From positions 1 to 61,635 of the forward strand of contig CAUQGB010000002.1 in NCBI GenBank assembly GCA_963517825.1: DNA of 61,635 nt, read 5' to 3'. A program made the position numbers and the translations under genes. Source of the stretch: Nanogingivalis sp963517825 (GTDB taxonomy: Bacteria; Patescibacteriota; Saccharimonadia; Saccharimonadales; Saccharimonadaceae). Below the pieces are notes generated by a model, which searched no databases, was not told the DNA's origin, and saw only the letters and a program-made list of their open reading frames with translations. This document shows positions 41,707 through 48,119 of this stretch, piece by piece (position 1 is the stretch's first letter; each line of letters starts with the position of its first letter).

Positions 41707-41756
41707 ATTTTTGGGCGAATTCCTTTCGAGAGTTTTTCGAAATTATCCCCAAAAAT
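41707..41756 (+). promoter_or_regulatory. Structured leader upstream of rpsB
   Basis: ATTTTTGGG (41707-41715) pairs with CCCAAAAAT (41748-41756), enclosing a 32-base internal part with a CTTTCGAGAG mini-hairpin. It ends 18 bases before the rpsB ATG, next to the AAAGGAG site, where autogenous control by S2 would act. Such control is known for rpsB in other bacteria; here it is inference. Confidence 0.5.
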
Positions 41757-41774
41757 GAAGACAAAGGAGTTAAA

Positions 41775-42467
41775 ATGTCTGTAAAAGTAGATATCAAGCA
41801 ATTGCTTGAGGCTGGCGTTCATTTTGGTCACAAAACTTCACGCTGGCACCCAAAAATGGCGCCATACATTCACAGCAAGCGTCAAGATAGCCATATTATC
41901 GATCTAACTAAAACTGTTGAAGGTCTTGAAAAAGCTCTTCCAGCTATCACAAAAGCAGTTGAAGGTGGCCGAAAAGTTCTTTTTGTTGGAACTAAAAAAC
42001 AAGTTAAAGAAGCTGTTCGCGAAGCTGCAGAAAGCGTAAAACAACCATATGTTGTTGAACGATGGGTTGGCGGAATGCTTACAAACTCAGCAACTGTGAA
42101 CCAGCAAATCAAGAAAATGAAAACTCTTGAAAAACGAATGGAAAGCGGTGAACTTGCGAAACGATATTCAAAACTTGAGGTTCAACGATACGCTGAAGAA
42201 ATTGAATCTTTAAACGCAAAATACGGTGGAATCAAAGATCTAATGGGTCGCCCAGGAATTTTGTTTGTAACTGATGCTATTGCTGATGCAAATGCAATTC
42301 GAGAAGCTAAAACTTTGAATATTCCAGTTGTTGCGATTGTTGACACAAACGTTAACCCAGAAGGAATCGATTATGTAATTCCAGCCAATGATGACGCTAT
42401 TAAAGGTGTTAAATTGCTTTTGGATTACGCTATTGAAGCTATTAAAGAAGCTAAAGCTGATAAATAA
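41775..42467 (+). CDS. rpsB: 30S ribosomal protein uS2
   Basis: A 230-aa protein with the S2 signatures LLEAGVHFGHKTSRWHPKM and the C-terminal IPVVAIVDTNVNPEGIDYVIPANDDA. It has an AAAGGAG site and precedes tsf, the conserved bacterial order. Confidence 0.97.
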   Translation: MSVKVDIKQLLEAGVHFGHKTSRWHPKMAPYIHSKRQDSHIIDLTKTVEGLEKALPAITKAVEGGRKVLFVGTKKQVKEAVREAAESVKQPYVVERWVGGMLTNSATVNQQIKKMKTLEKRMESGELAKRYSKLEVQRYAEEIESLNAKYGGIKDLMGRPGILFVTDAIADANAIREAKTLNIPVVAIVDTNVNPEGIDYVIPANDDAIKGVKLLLDYAIEAIKEAKADK

Positions 42468-42490
42468 TTTCTAAATTCGAAAGGATAAAC

Positions 42491-43087
42491 ATGGCTGTTT
42501 CTATTGAAGAAATTAAGAAACTTAAAGAATTAACAGGTCTTGGTTTAACTGACGCTAAAAAAGCTCTTGTTGAGGCTGATGGCGATTTTGATAAAGCTCT
42601 TGAAGCTCTTCGCAAAAAAGGTCTAACAAAGGCTGAGAAAAAGGGTGATCGTGAAGCTCGTGAAGGTTTGGTTGAAGCTTATGTTCACGGTGGTCGAATT
42701 GGTGTTATTGTTGAAGTTAACTGTGAAACTGATTTCGTTGCACGAACTGAAGATTTTAAAAACTTCGCACACCAAGTTGCAATGCAAATTGCTGCTATGG
42801 CTCCAATTTATGCTAGCGAAGCTGATATTCCTGAAGAAGAAATCGCTCGCGTAAAAGCTGAAGCTGAAGAGCGCGTTGCTAAAGAAAACAAACCAGCTGA
42901 TATTGCTGCTAAAATTGTTGAAGGTCAAGTAAAAAAATACTTTGCTGAAAAAGTTCTTCTTTCACAAGCTTACATCATGGATGACAGCAAAACAGTTGAA
43001 CAATTCTTAAAAGAAACTGTTGCAAAACTCGGTGAAAATATTGTTGTTCGCCAATTCTCACGAATCGAACTTGGTGTTAACGAATAA
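42491..43087 (+). CDS. tsf: Elongation factor Ts
   Basis: A 198-aa nucleotide exchange factor for EF-Tu, in the short form seen in Thermus and many reduced genomes. The N-terminal UBA-like domain has LKELTGLGLTDAKKALVEADGD; the core signature is VEVNCETDFVARTEDFKNF. It follows rpsB by 23 bases with TTCGAAAGGA as the ribosome-site region. Confidence 0.96.
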   Translation: MAVSIEEIKKLKELTGLGLTDAKKALVEADGDFDKALEALRKKGLTKAEKKGDREAREGLVEAYVHGGRIGVIVEVNCETDFVARTEDFKNFAHQVAMQIAAMAPIYASEADIPEEEIARVKAEAEERVAKENKPADIAAKIVEGQVKKYFAEKVLLSQAYIMDDSKTVEQFLKETVAKLGENIVVRQFSRIELGVNE

Positions 43088-43101
43088 ATTTTGCTAAAAA
43101 T

Positions 43102-43130
43102 AAAATCCCGCTAATCTTGGCGGGTTTTTA
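43102..43130 (+). terminator. rpsB-tsf terminator
   Basis: AAAATCCCGC and GCGGGTTTTT with an 8-base loop. Confidence 0.88.
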
Positions 43131-43147
43131 TTATTTTCGAAAGAGAA

Positions 43148-43474
43148 TTAAGCTAAACTTTTTTCGACAAAAGCAATAATTCGCACATCACGAGATTCTA
43201 GATCGCTTTCTTCGTTGATTTCATCAATTCCAAAAAGCTCTTCAGCACCTTCGCCAAATTTAGCGTGTAGATTTTTAATCCAATTGCCGTTTGCGAGTTT
43301 TTTCAAGCTAACATTTTCGCTAAAACTAACACCACGAAAGAAATTTTTTTCTTCGGGTAGGATAATTTTAAGTTCTGCGTCTTTCGAAATTCCTTTTTCA
43401 ATTTTCAATTTGAAATTTTTCTTAAAAATCGGGTCAAAATAATTAAGTATTTTTTTTGTAGTTTTTTGTTTCAT
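43148..43474 (-). CDS. Orphan protein, islet 1
   Basis: A 108-aa soluble protein (MKQKTTKKILNYFDPIFKKN...), basic N-terminal half and acidic C-terminal half (GIDEINEESDLESRD). An AAAAAAGGA site precedes the ATG, and the -35-like TTGACT at about 43534-43539 (minus strand) fits a promoter. No family recognised. It is the first of three minus-strand orphans placed between tsf and serS. Confidence 0.55.
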   Translation of the reverse strand: MKQKTTKKILNYFDPIFKKNFKLKIEKGISKDAELKIILPEEKNFFRGVSFSENVSLKKLANGNWIKNLHAKFGEGAEELFGIDEINEESDLESRDVRIIAFVEKSLA

Positions 43475-43548
43475 TTGATTCCTTTTTTGTTTTTGCTTTA
43501 AAACATAACTATAATAACATAAAAAATAAAAAAAGTCAATAGAAAAAC

Positions 43549-43567
43549 CCCGCCATTTTGGCGAGGT
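43549..43567 (-). terminator. Terminator of the 43583-43969 gene
   Basis: Minus-strand CCTCGCC and GGCGGGG pair (one mismatch) around AAAATG-type loop, then TTTTTC. Confidence 0.75.
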
Positions 43568-43582
43568 GTGTTGACCGCAAAC

Positions 43583-43969
43583 TTAATTGATTCCGTCATG
43601 ATAGAGTTTATGACTTTTTGGCAAAAATTTTCGAATATCGCCACGCAACCAAACGCGTGCGAATTTAGTTTCTTCTTTATAGAAAATTATGAGCCGTTGG
43701 ACAACATTGAAGAGGGTACTCATTCCTATGAGATTGTTGATGTCATAAAGATACTCTTCTTTGAAATTCTCGCTAACTGGAACTTCAACAATATAATTTT
43801 TTCCTGCAAAACACAAATAAACCGCATTTTTAATCTCTTGATCACTTAGATCTTCTGCAAAGACCTTTCGAATTCCTAATGACAGCTCATCGTGACAAGC
43901 TTGCCCCCAATTGTGATGATGAGCTTGAATTAGCTTAGCATTCGACATAATTGCAACAGATGTAGCCAT
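43583..43969 (-). CDS. Orphan protein, islet 1
   Basis: A 128-aa soluble protein starting MATSVAIMSNAKLIQAHHHNWGQA, with a His-rich N-terminal patch. It has no signal peptide or known motif. It has a consensus-like promoter 55 bases upstream, a leader of about 50 nt, a GGAGG site and its own terminator, so it is a self-contained and probably well-expressed cassette. Confidence 0.6.
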   Translation of the reverse strand: MATSVAIMSNAKLIQAHHHNWGQACHDELSLGIRKVFAEDLSDQEIKNAVYLCFAGKNYIVEVPVSENFKEEYLYDINNLIGMSTLFNVVQRLIIFYKEETKFARVWLRGDIRKFLPKSHKLYHDGIN

Positions 43970-44023
43970 AGTCTATTCCTCCTTTGAAAGTGCGTCCCAA
44001 ATGGGAAGTATTGTATATTACAG

Positions 44024-44052
44024 ATTATACCACTTTCGAAATAAAAAGTCAA
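44024..44052 (-). promoter_or_regulatory. Promoter of the 43583-43969 gene
   Basis: Minus strand TTGACT (44052-44047), 17 bp, TATAAT (44029-44024). Confidence 0.8.
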
Positions 44053-44055
44053 TTA

Positions 44056-44081
44056 AAAAGCCCCAAATTTAAATTGGAGCT
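44056..44081 (-). terminator. Terminator of the 44088-44752 gene
   Basis: Minus-strand AGCTCCAA and TTTGGGGCT form the stem, followed by TTTTTAA. Confidence 0.75.
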
Positions 44082-44087
44082 TGAAAT

Positions 44088-44752
44088 TCAAAAATCCAGT
44101 CCAGTTACCTGAACATACAAATTGTAGCCATTTTTTCGGGCTTCACTATCAGCGTGCGGCCGCCTGAAACCAGTAATATTTTTAAATACTGCCTTCTGTC
44201 TCTTCAGATATTTATGAAGAGCGGCTGAATGAATGTGGTCCGGCAAAACAATTGGAATTTCGATCATTTTATTAATGCGAATTTGCTCGCAAAGATCGTC
44301 GTATGCATCTTTCGAAAGTTTTCGAAGATACTCCTTGATTTCTTTCAATATTGCTTCATGATAAATATTAACTTTACCGTTGTTTTGACTTGGCTTATCA
44401 GGTTTCGAAATTATTTTTGGCTCTATTAAGAAGAAGATTTGTTCCACACCATCTTTTTCGGCTTCATAATCTTCGAAAATATGAAACTTACTGTTAACGA
44501 TTCCGCGAACTTCAATAAATTTATCATTTCCATAGCCCATTTCGATCGCTTCTTTTTTTGGAATACTAATTTTCGTGAAAAACTTCCTCCAATCATTATG
44601 ATAGTCAAATGGAATTATCTGTCGTTCGGCCGATTGGCCGAGTTCTTCTATGATATACCTAATAATCTTATATAATATTATTGTATAATCTTCTTCGAGC
44701 TTTTTAACTTAGTTTCTCGAGCTAAAGGTTCAACAAATTTATCTTTTTCCAT
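44088..44752 (-). CDS. Orphan protein, islet 1, interrupted by a -1 frameshift at an A5 run
   Basis: The minus-strand ATG at 44752 has a strong AGGAGG site, but its frame stops after 24 codons (TAA). After codon 17, at an AAAAA run (plus 44701-44705), the frame one base back is open as KLEEDYTIILYKIIRYIIEELG and continues without a stop through MGYGNDKFIEVRG to 44088. The joined product would be 221 aa; the intact frame alone has no start codon before 44540. A single lost base, phase variation or slippage would explain it. The protein is soluble, with a C-terminal PDHIHSAALHKYLKRQ region. No family recognised. Confidence 0.6.
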
Positions 44753-44808
44753 AAAAAATTCCTCCTGGATTTTTTCTGTAAAGTTTTTTAAAGAACTAAT
44801 ACTTACAT

Positions 44809-44837
44809 ATTATATAATTTTATATTAATAAAGTCAA
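44809..44837 (-). promoter_or_regulatory. Promoter of the frameshifted islet-1 gene
   Basis: Minus strand TTGACT (44837-44832), 17 bp, TATAAT (44814-44809). Confidence 0.8.
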
Positions 44838-44872
44838 GTTAAAAAGGGGTTATTTTTTTGCCAAAACTGTAG

Positions 44873-44878
44873 TATAAT
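44873..44878 (+). promoter_or_regulatory. serS promoter -10 (leaderless)
   Basis: TATAAT with 6 bases to the ATG at 44885; no ribosome site. Confidence 0.6.
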
Positions 44879-44884
44879 TGTTCT

Positions 44885-46147
44885 ATGTTAGATATTAGAT
44901 TTATTCGTGAAAATGCCGAGCGTGTGCAAAAAGATGCGTTGAATAAAGGTTATAAAAATGCTGATGTTCAAGCTGTTATCTCGCTTGATGATGAAAGAAA
45001 AGCTCTTACGGCTCAAATTGACGAACTTCGAACTCGCCGCAACAAAATTGCTGCTTCAATGAAAAATGCTGGCGGAAAGCCAAGTGCTGAACAAATTGCA
45101 GAAGGCAAGAAAATCAAAGAAGAACTTGCCGAGCTTGAAAAAACTTATCGCGAACTTGATGAGAAACTTTCGAATGCTTTAAATGGTATTCCAAATATTC
45201 TTCAAGCTGATGTGCCGATTGGTGAAGAAGGTGAAGATGATTTGGTGAAAACTTGGGGTGAAGAACTTTTCGAAAGCCGTAAAGGTGCACAAGATCACCT
45301 TGATTTTGCAAACAAAAAGAATTGGGTTGATTTTGAGCGTGGTTCAAAAGTTGCTGGAACAAAATTCTACTTCTTGAAGGGAGATTTAGCACTTCTTGAA
45401 AATGCTATTTATCAGTTTGCGTTGAATAAATTGATTTCAAAAGGCTTTAATTTTATGACTGTTCCACACATGGTTAATGGTGAAGTTGCTATGGGAACTG
45501 GATTTGCGCCTCGTTCAAGTGATCAAAGTGATGAATATTTTATCGAGAACGAAGATTTAAGTTTGATTGCTACCGCTGAAATGTCATTAACTGGTTATCA
45601 TGCTGGTGAAATTTTGAACGAAAAAGATTTGCCGATTTTCTATGCAGGATATTCTCCTTGTTATCGAAAAGAAGCTGGAACTTACGGAAAGCATACGCGC
45701 GGGCTTTTCCGTGTTCATCAGTTCAACAAGCTTGAAATGTATGCCTATACCTTACCAGAGCAAAGTGTTGATGTCCACGAGAAAATTTTGGCGGTGGAGG
45801 AAGAAATCTATCAAGAGCTTGGCATTCCTTATCGCGTGATCAATATTGCCAGTGGTGATTTGGGCGCGCCAGCTTCGAAGAAATATGACATTGAGTATTG
45901 GAGCCCGGTTGATAGCAGTTATCGTGAAATTACGAGCTGCTCAAACTGCACTGATTATCAAGCACGAAATTTGAATATTCGCGTGCGTCGCGAAAATGGT
46001 GAATTACAAGTTGTTCACACTTTGAATGGCACGGCTGTTTCGCTTGCGCGCTGTTTGGTAGCGGCAATTGAGAATTTTCAAGATGGGGAAGATCTTGTTT
46101 TACCAAAAATCCTTCAACCATATATGAATAATCGCGAGCGAATCTAA
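44885..46147 (+). CDS. serS: Seryl-tRNA synthetase
   Basis: A 420-aa class II synthetase. The N-terminal antiparallel coiled coil (about 25-105) reaches the long variable arm of tRNA-Ser. Motif 2 is FRVHQFNKLEMYAY and motif 3 is GTAVSLARCLVAAIENFQ. It ends just before the palindromic region preceding nrdH. Confidence 0.96.
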   Translation: MLDIRFIRENAERVQKDALNKGYKNADVQAVISLDDERKALTAQIDELRTRRNKIAASMKNAGGKPSAEQIAEGKKIKEELAELEKTYRELDEKLSNALNGIPNILQADVPIGEEGEDDLVKTWGEELFESRKGAQDHLDFANKKNWVDFERGSKVAGTKFYFLKGDLALLENAIYQFALNKLISKGFNFMTVPHMVNGEVAMGTGFAPRSSDQSDEYFIENEDLSLIATAEMSLTGYHAGEILNEKDLPIFYAGYSPCYRKEAGTYGKHTRGLFRVHQFNKLEMYAYTLPEQSVDVHEKILAVEEEIYQELGIPYRVINIASGDLGAPASKKYDIEYWSPVDSSYREITSCSNCTDYQARNLNIRVRRENGELQVVHTLNGTAVSLARCLVAAIENFQDGEDLVLPKILQPYMNNRERI

Positions 46148-46162
46148 AAAAAAATAAAATAA

Positions 46163-46209
46163 GCACTAAATGTAGCGTTTTGTAAATTTTACAACACTAA
46201 ATGTAGTGC
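46163..46209 (+). promoter_or_regulatory. Pair of NrdR-box-like operators upstream of nrdH
   Basis: Two related 16-bp palindromes: GCACTAAATGTAGCGT (46163-46178) and ACACTAAATGTAGTGC (46194-46209). They match about 12 and 13 of 16 positions of the NrdR box ACACwATATATwGTGT and start exactly 31 bp apart, the three-turn spacing typical of NrdR box pairs. The second overlaps the -35 region of the nrdH promoter. The whole block can also fold into a long hairpin ending AGTGC plus six T, so it may double as the serS terminator. Confidence 0.75.
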
Positions 46210-46228
46210 TTTTTTAATTTACTTATGT

Positions 46229-46234
46229 TATAAT
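46229..46234 (+). promoter_or_regulatory. nrdH promoter -10
   Basis: TATAAT at 46229-46234; the -35 position falls on the edge of the second NrdR-box-like palindrome. Confidence 0.65.
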
Positions 46235-46268
46235 GTAAATATAGCCAAAATAGAAAGAGGTGATTAAA

Positions 46269-46502
46269 ATGGCTCAAAAAGTAGTTCTTTACTCTAGGAA
46301 TGACTGCGTACAATGTAAAATGACCAAACGCCTTCTTGATTCATTGGGGATTGCATATCAAGAAATTAATCTCGATGAAAGTCCGCAATTTCGCGAGCAT
46401 GTCGCGAATAACCTTGGCTTTATAGCTGCACCAGTTGTTGAAACAGATACGGGCGCCTGGTCTGGCTTTCAGCCTGGTAAGATTAAGGCAATTAAAAAAT
46501 AG
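46269..46502 (+). CDS. nrdH: NrdH-type glutaredoxin-like protein
   Basis: A 77-aa protein. VVLYSRNDCVQCKMTKRLL carries the CVQC redox site typical of NrdH-redoxin, the hydrogen donor for class Ib ribonucleotide reductase. The cis-Pro is in IAAPVVE and the C-terminal WSGFQPGKI motif is the NrdH signature. The ATG at 46269 has AGAGGTG upstream. No nrdE, nrdF or nrdI is adjacent; the operator pair upstream links it to the NrdR regulon. Confidence 0.9.
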   Translation: MAQKVVLYSRNDCVQCKMTKRLLDSLGIAYQEINLDESPQFREHVANNLGFIAAPVVETDTGAWSGFQPGKIKAIKK

Positions 46503-46526
46503 CTCGCAACAAAAGCGGGCTTTTTG
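46502..46526 (+). terminator. nrdH terminator
   Basis: AGCTCGC and GCGGGCT pair (one mismatch) around AACAAAA, then TTTTT. Confidence 0.75.
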
Positions 46527-46527
46527 C

Positions 46528-46556
46528 TTGACAAAATAAAATGTTTATGCTAATAT
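46528..46556 (+). promoter_or_regulatory. hpf promoter
   Basis: TTGACA (46528-46533), 17 bp, TAATAT (46551-46556). Confidence 0.7.
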
Positions 46557-46587
46557 AGAGCTATAAACTAACAAAAAAGGATTATAT

Positions 46588-46956
46588 ATGATCTCACAGA
46601 TTGAAATTACAGGAAATAAATACGAAATTGACGAAACGACCAAAAAATACGCAGAAAAACACATTGGTAAATTAGATAAATACTTGCCACGGCACGCTAA
46701 AAAATCAGCTTCAGCTCGCGTGGTAATTTCGCAAATCAATGGCACTCACGACAACAAATATGAAGTTGAAGCGATTATTGATGTGCCAGATAAAACTCTT
46801 GTTGCTAAAGATCAAAGTTCAAATGTTTTAGCGGCAATTGATATTGTTGAAGCTAAGCTTGACGGGCAAATTCGCCGTTACAAAACTGAAAAAAATCCAC
46901 GCCTTGGTAAATCTGGAATTATGGCGAAATTCAAGCGTTCTCTAAAACGAGGCTAA
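46588..46956 (+). CDS. hpf: Ribosome hibernation-promoting factor, short form
   Basis: A 122-aa protein of the HPF/YfiA fold: ISQIEITGNKYEIDETTKKYAEKHIGKLDKYLP, then VEAIIDVPDKTLVAKDQSSNVLAAIDIVEAKLDGQIRRYK (in parts). It binds the decoding centre and inactivates ribosomes in starvation. It lacks the C-terminal dimerisation domain of the long form. AAAAAAGGA precedes the ATG. Confidence 0.92.
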   Translation: MISQIEITGNKYEIDETTKKYAEKHIGKLDKYLPRHAKKSASARVVISQINGTHDNKYEVEAIIDVPDKTLVAKDQSSNVLAAIDIVEAKLDGQIRRYKTEKNPRLGKSGIMAKFKRSLKRG

Positions 46957-46973
46957 AAACTTTCGAAAACTTA

Positions 46974-47010
46974 AAAAATCTCTGCAATCTGGCGGAGATT
47001 TTGCTTTTTA
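46974..47010 (+). terminator. hpf terminator
   Basis: AAAATCTC and GAGATTTT stem with GC pair in the loop, then TTTTTA after a short gap. Confidence 0.7.
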
Positions 47011-47069
47011 AATAAAATATGATATAATTAAGTTATTGCTATTTTAAAAATTTTTTGTGGGGTGAAAAA

Positions 47070-47582
47070 ATGAATAAACAGAATAAACAGCAAGAACTTT
47101 TACGTAAAGCACTTAATCAAAAATCGAAAAGTTTAGGTTTAGCTGCGATTGAACGTAAAGTTGGCGAGGAGTCGACTGATTACGGAATTTCTTTTTATGC
47201 CAAAAAAAGGAATAAGATTGTTCCAGATATAGGCATTCAAATTAAGTTTTATCGAAGTGAGAACCTTCTTGGATCTGAGAAGCTGCGTGGTTATAATATA
47301 AATATTAAACTATGCGATGTTAAGATTGAAAGTGGTGATAACCTTCCAGATATGACGGTTGAAAAATGTCTTCAAAAATATCGTCATTTCGTAATTGAAG
47401 GGCAAGAGCGATGGGTTGATGACCTTTTCGAAATAAAGGATGTCGCATTACTAGCTTATTGCAATTCTCTTGCAGGCAAAGGTGATCCTGATGATATTCT
47501 GTATCTAGGTGAATTACTTTTAGAGTTTATTCCTCAATTTTGCTATCAAGTCAATAAAGGAGATTTTAGCTATGAATGGTGA
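47070..47582 (+). CDS. Orphan protein, first of an overlapping pair
   Basis: A 170-aa soluble protein starting MNKQNKQQELLRKALNQKS. No motif recognised. The ATG at 47070 has GGGGTG upstream, after a promoter TATAAT at about 47021. It overlaps the next gene by 11 bases, so the two are probably translated together. Accessory-gene character is inferred from the lack of recognisable family. Confidence 0.6.
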   Translation: MNKQNKQQELLRKALNQKSKSLGLAAIERKVGEESTDYGISFYAKKRNKIVPDIGIQIKFYRSENLLGSEKLRGYNINIKLCDVKIESGDNLPDMTVEKCLQKYRHFVIEGQERWVDDLFEIKDVALLAYCNSLAGKGDPDDILYLGELLLEFIPQFCYQVNKGDFSYEW

Positions 47583-48027
47583 AATGACAACTATCAAGGA
47601 GATTTTCGAGAAATACGGTCGGAGATTTGCCTCTGTTTTTAAGAGCTCTGATGGTATTAATACGGTTATTATTTATGAAATTGTAACCGTTAAAGGCGAA
47701 CCGCCAATTATTAAAATCAAGACAATTAAATTTGATGCAGTAAAGAAAGAACTACTTATTTCGAACGATGATGAGGAAGAAGATTGGGCTGAAGCTTTTG
47801 AGCTAACGACTTTGGTTGACGATAATATGCTTCTGTCACTTTCGGTGTTATCGAGTGATACAAATGAAAAGAAACTTTCATCACAAAAAATTCGAGAGCT
47901 AGGAACTAAAGTCTTCGAATATGAAAAAGCTTTAAAAAAACTTGAAGTATTCACTAAAAAGTATGAAACACTAAGAGATGAAGTGATTGAGGCTTTTATC
48001 AGTGCTACCGATACGGTTTTAGAATAA
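47572..48027 (+). CDS. Orphan protein, second of the pair
   Basis: A 151-aa acidic, probably helical protein (NDDEEEDWAEAFEL in the middle and a C-terminal coiled-coil-like KVFEYEKALKKLEVFTKKYETL). An AAAGGAG site lies inside the upstream gene. No family recognised. A physical partner of the preceding protein is plausible given the overlap. Confidence 0.6.
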   Translation: MNGEMTTIKEIFEKYGRRFASVFKSSDGINTVIIYEIVTVKGEPPIIKIKTIKFDAVKKELLISNDDEEEDWAEAFELTTLVDDNMLLSLSVLSSDTNEKKLSSQKIRELGTKVFEYEKALKKLEVFTKKYETLRDEVIEAFISATDTVLE

Positions 48028-48030
48028 AAA

Positions 48031-48060
48031 TAAAAAGTCCCTTAAAAAGGGCTTTTTTTA
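48031..48060 (+). terminator. Terminator of the orphan pair
   Basis: AAAAAGTCCCTT and AAGGGCTTTTTTT form a stem with a three-base loop. Confidence 0.8.
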
Positions 48061-48119
48061 ATATTTAAATTATGGTAAAATATAAGATAGATTTTATACT
48101 GTTTTTAATGGAGAGGGAA

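Noticed and set aside
46161..46216. Reading the region before nrdH only as a serS terminator
   Set aside because: A hairpin is possible, but a simple terminator does not explain two palindromes with the NrdR-box pattern at exactly 31 bp placed on the nrdH promoter; both roles were kept open.
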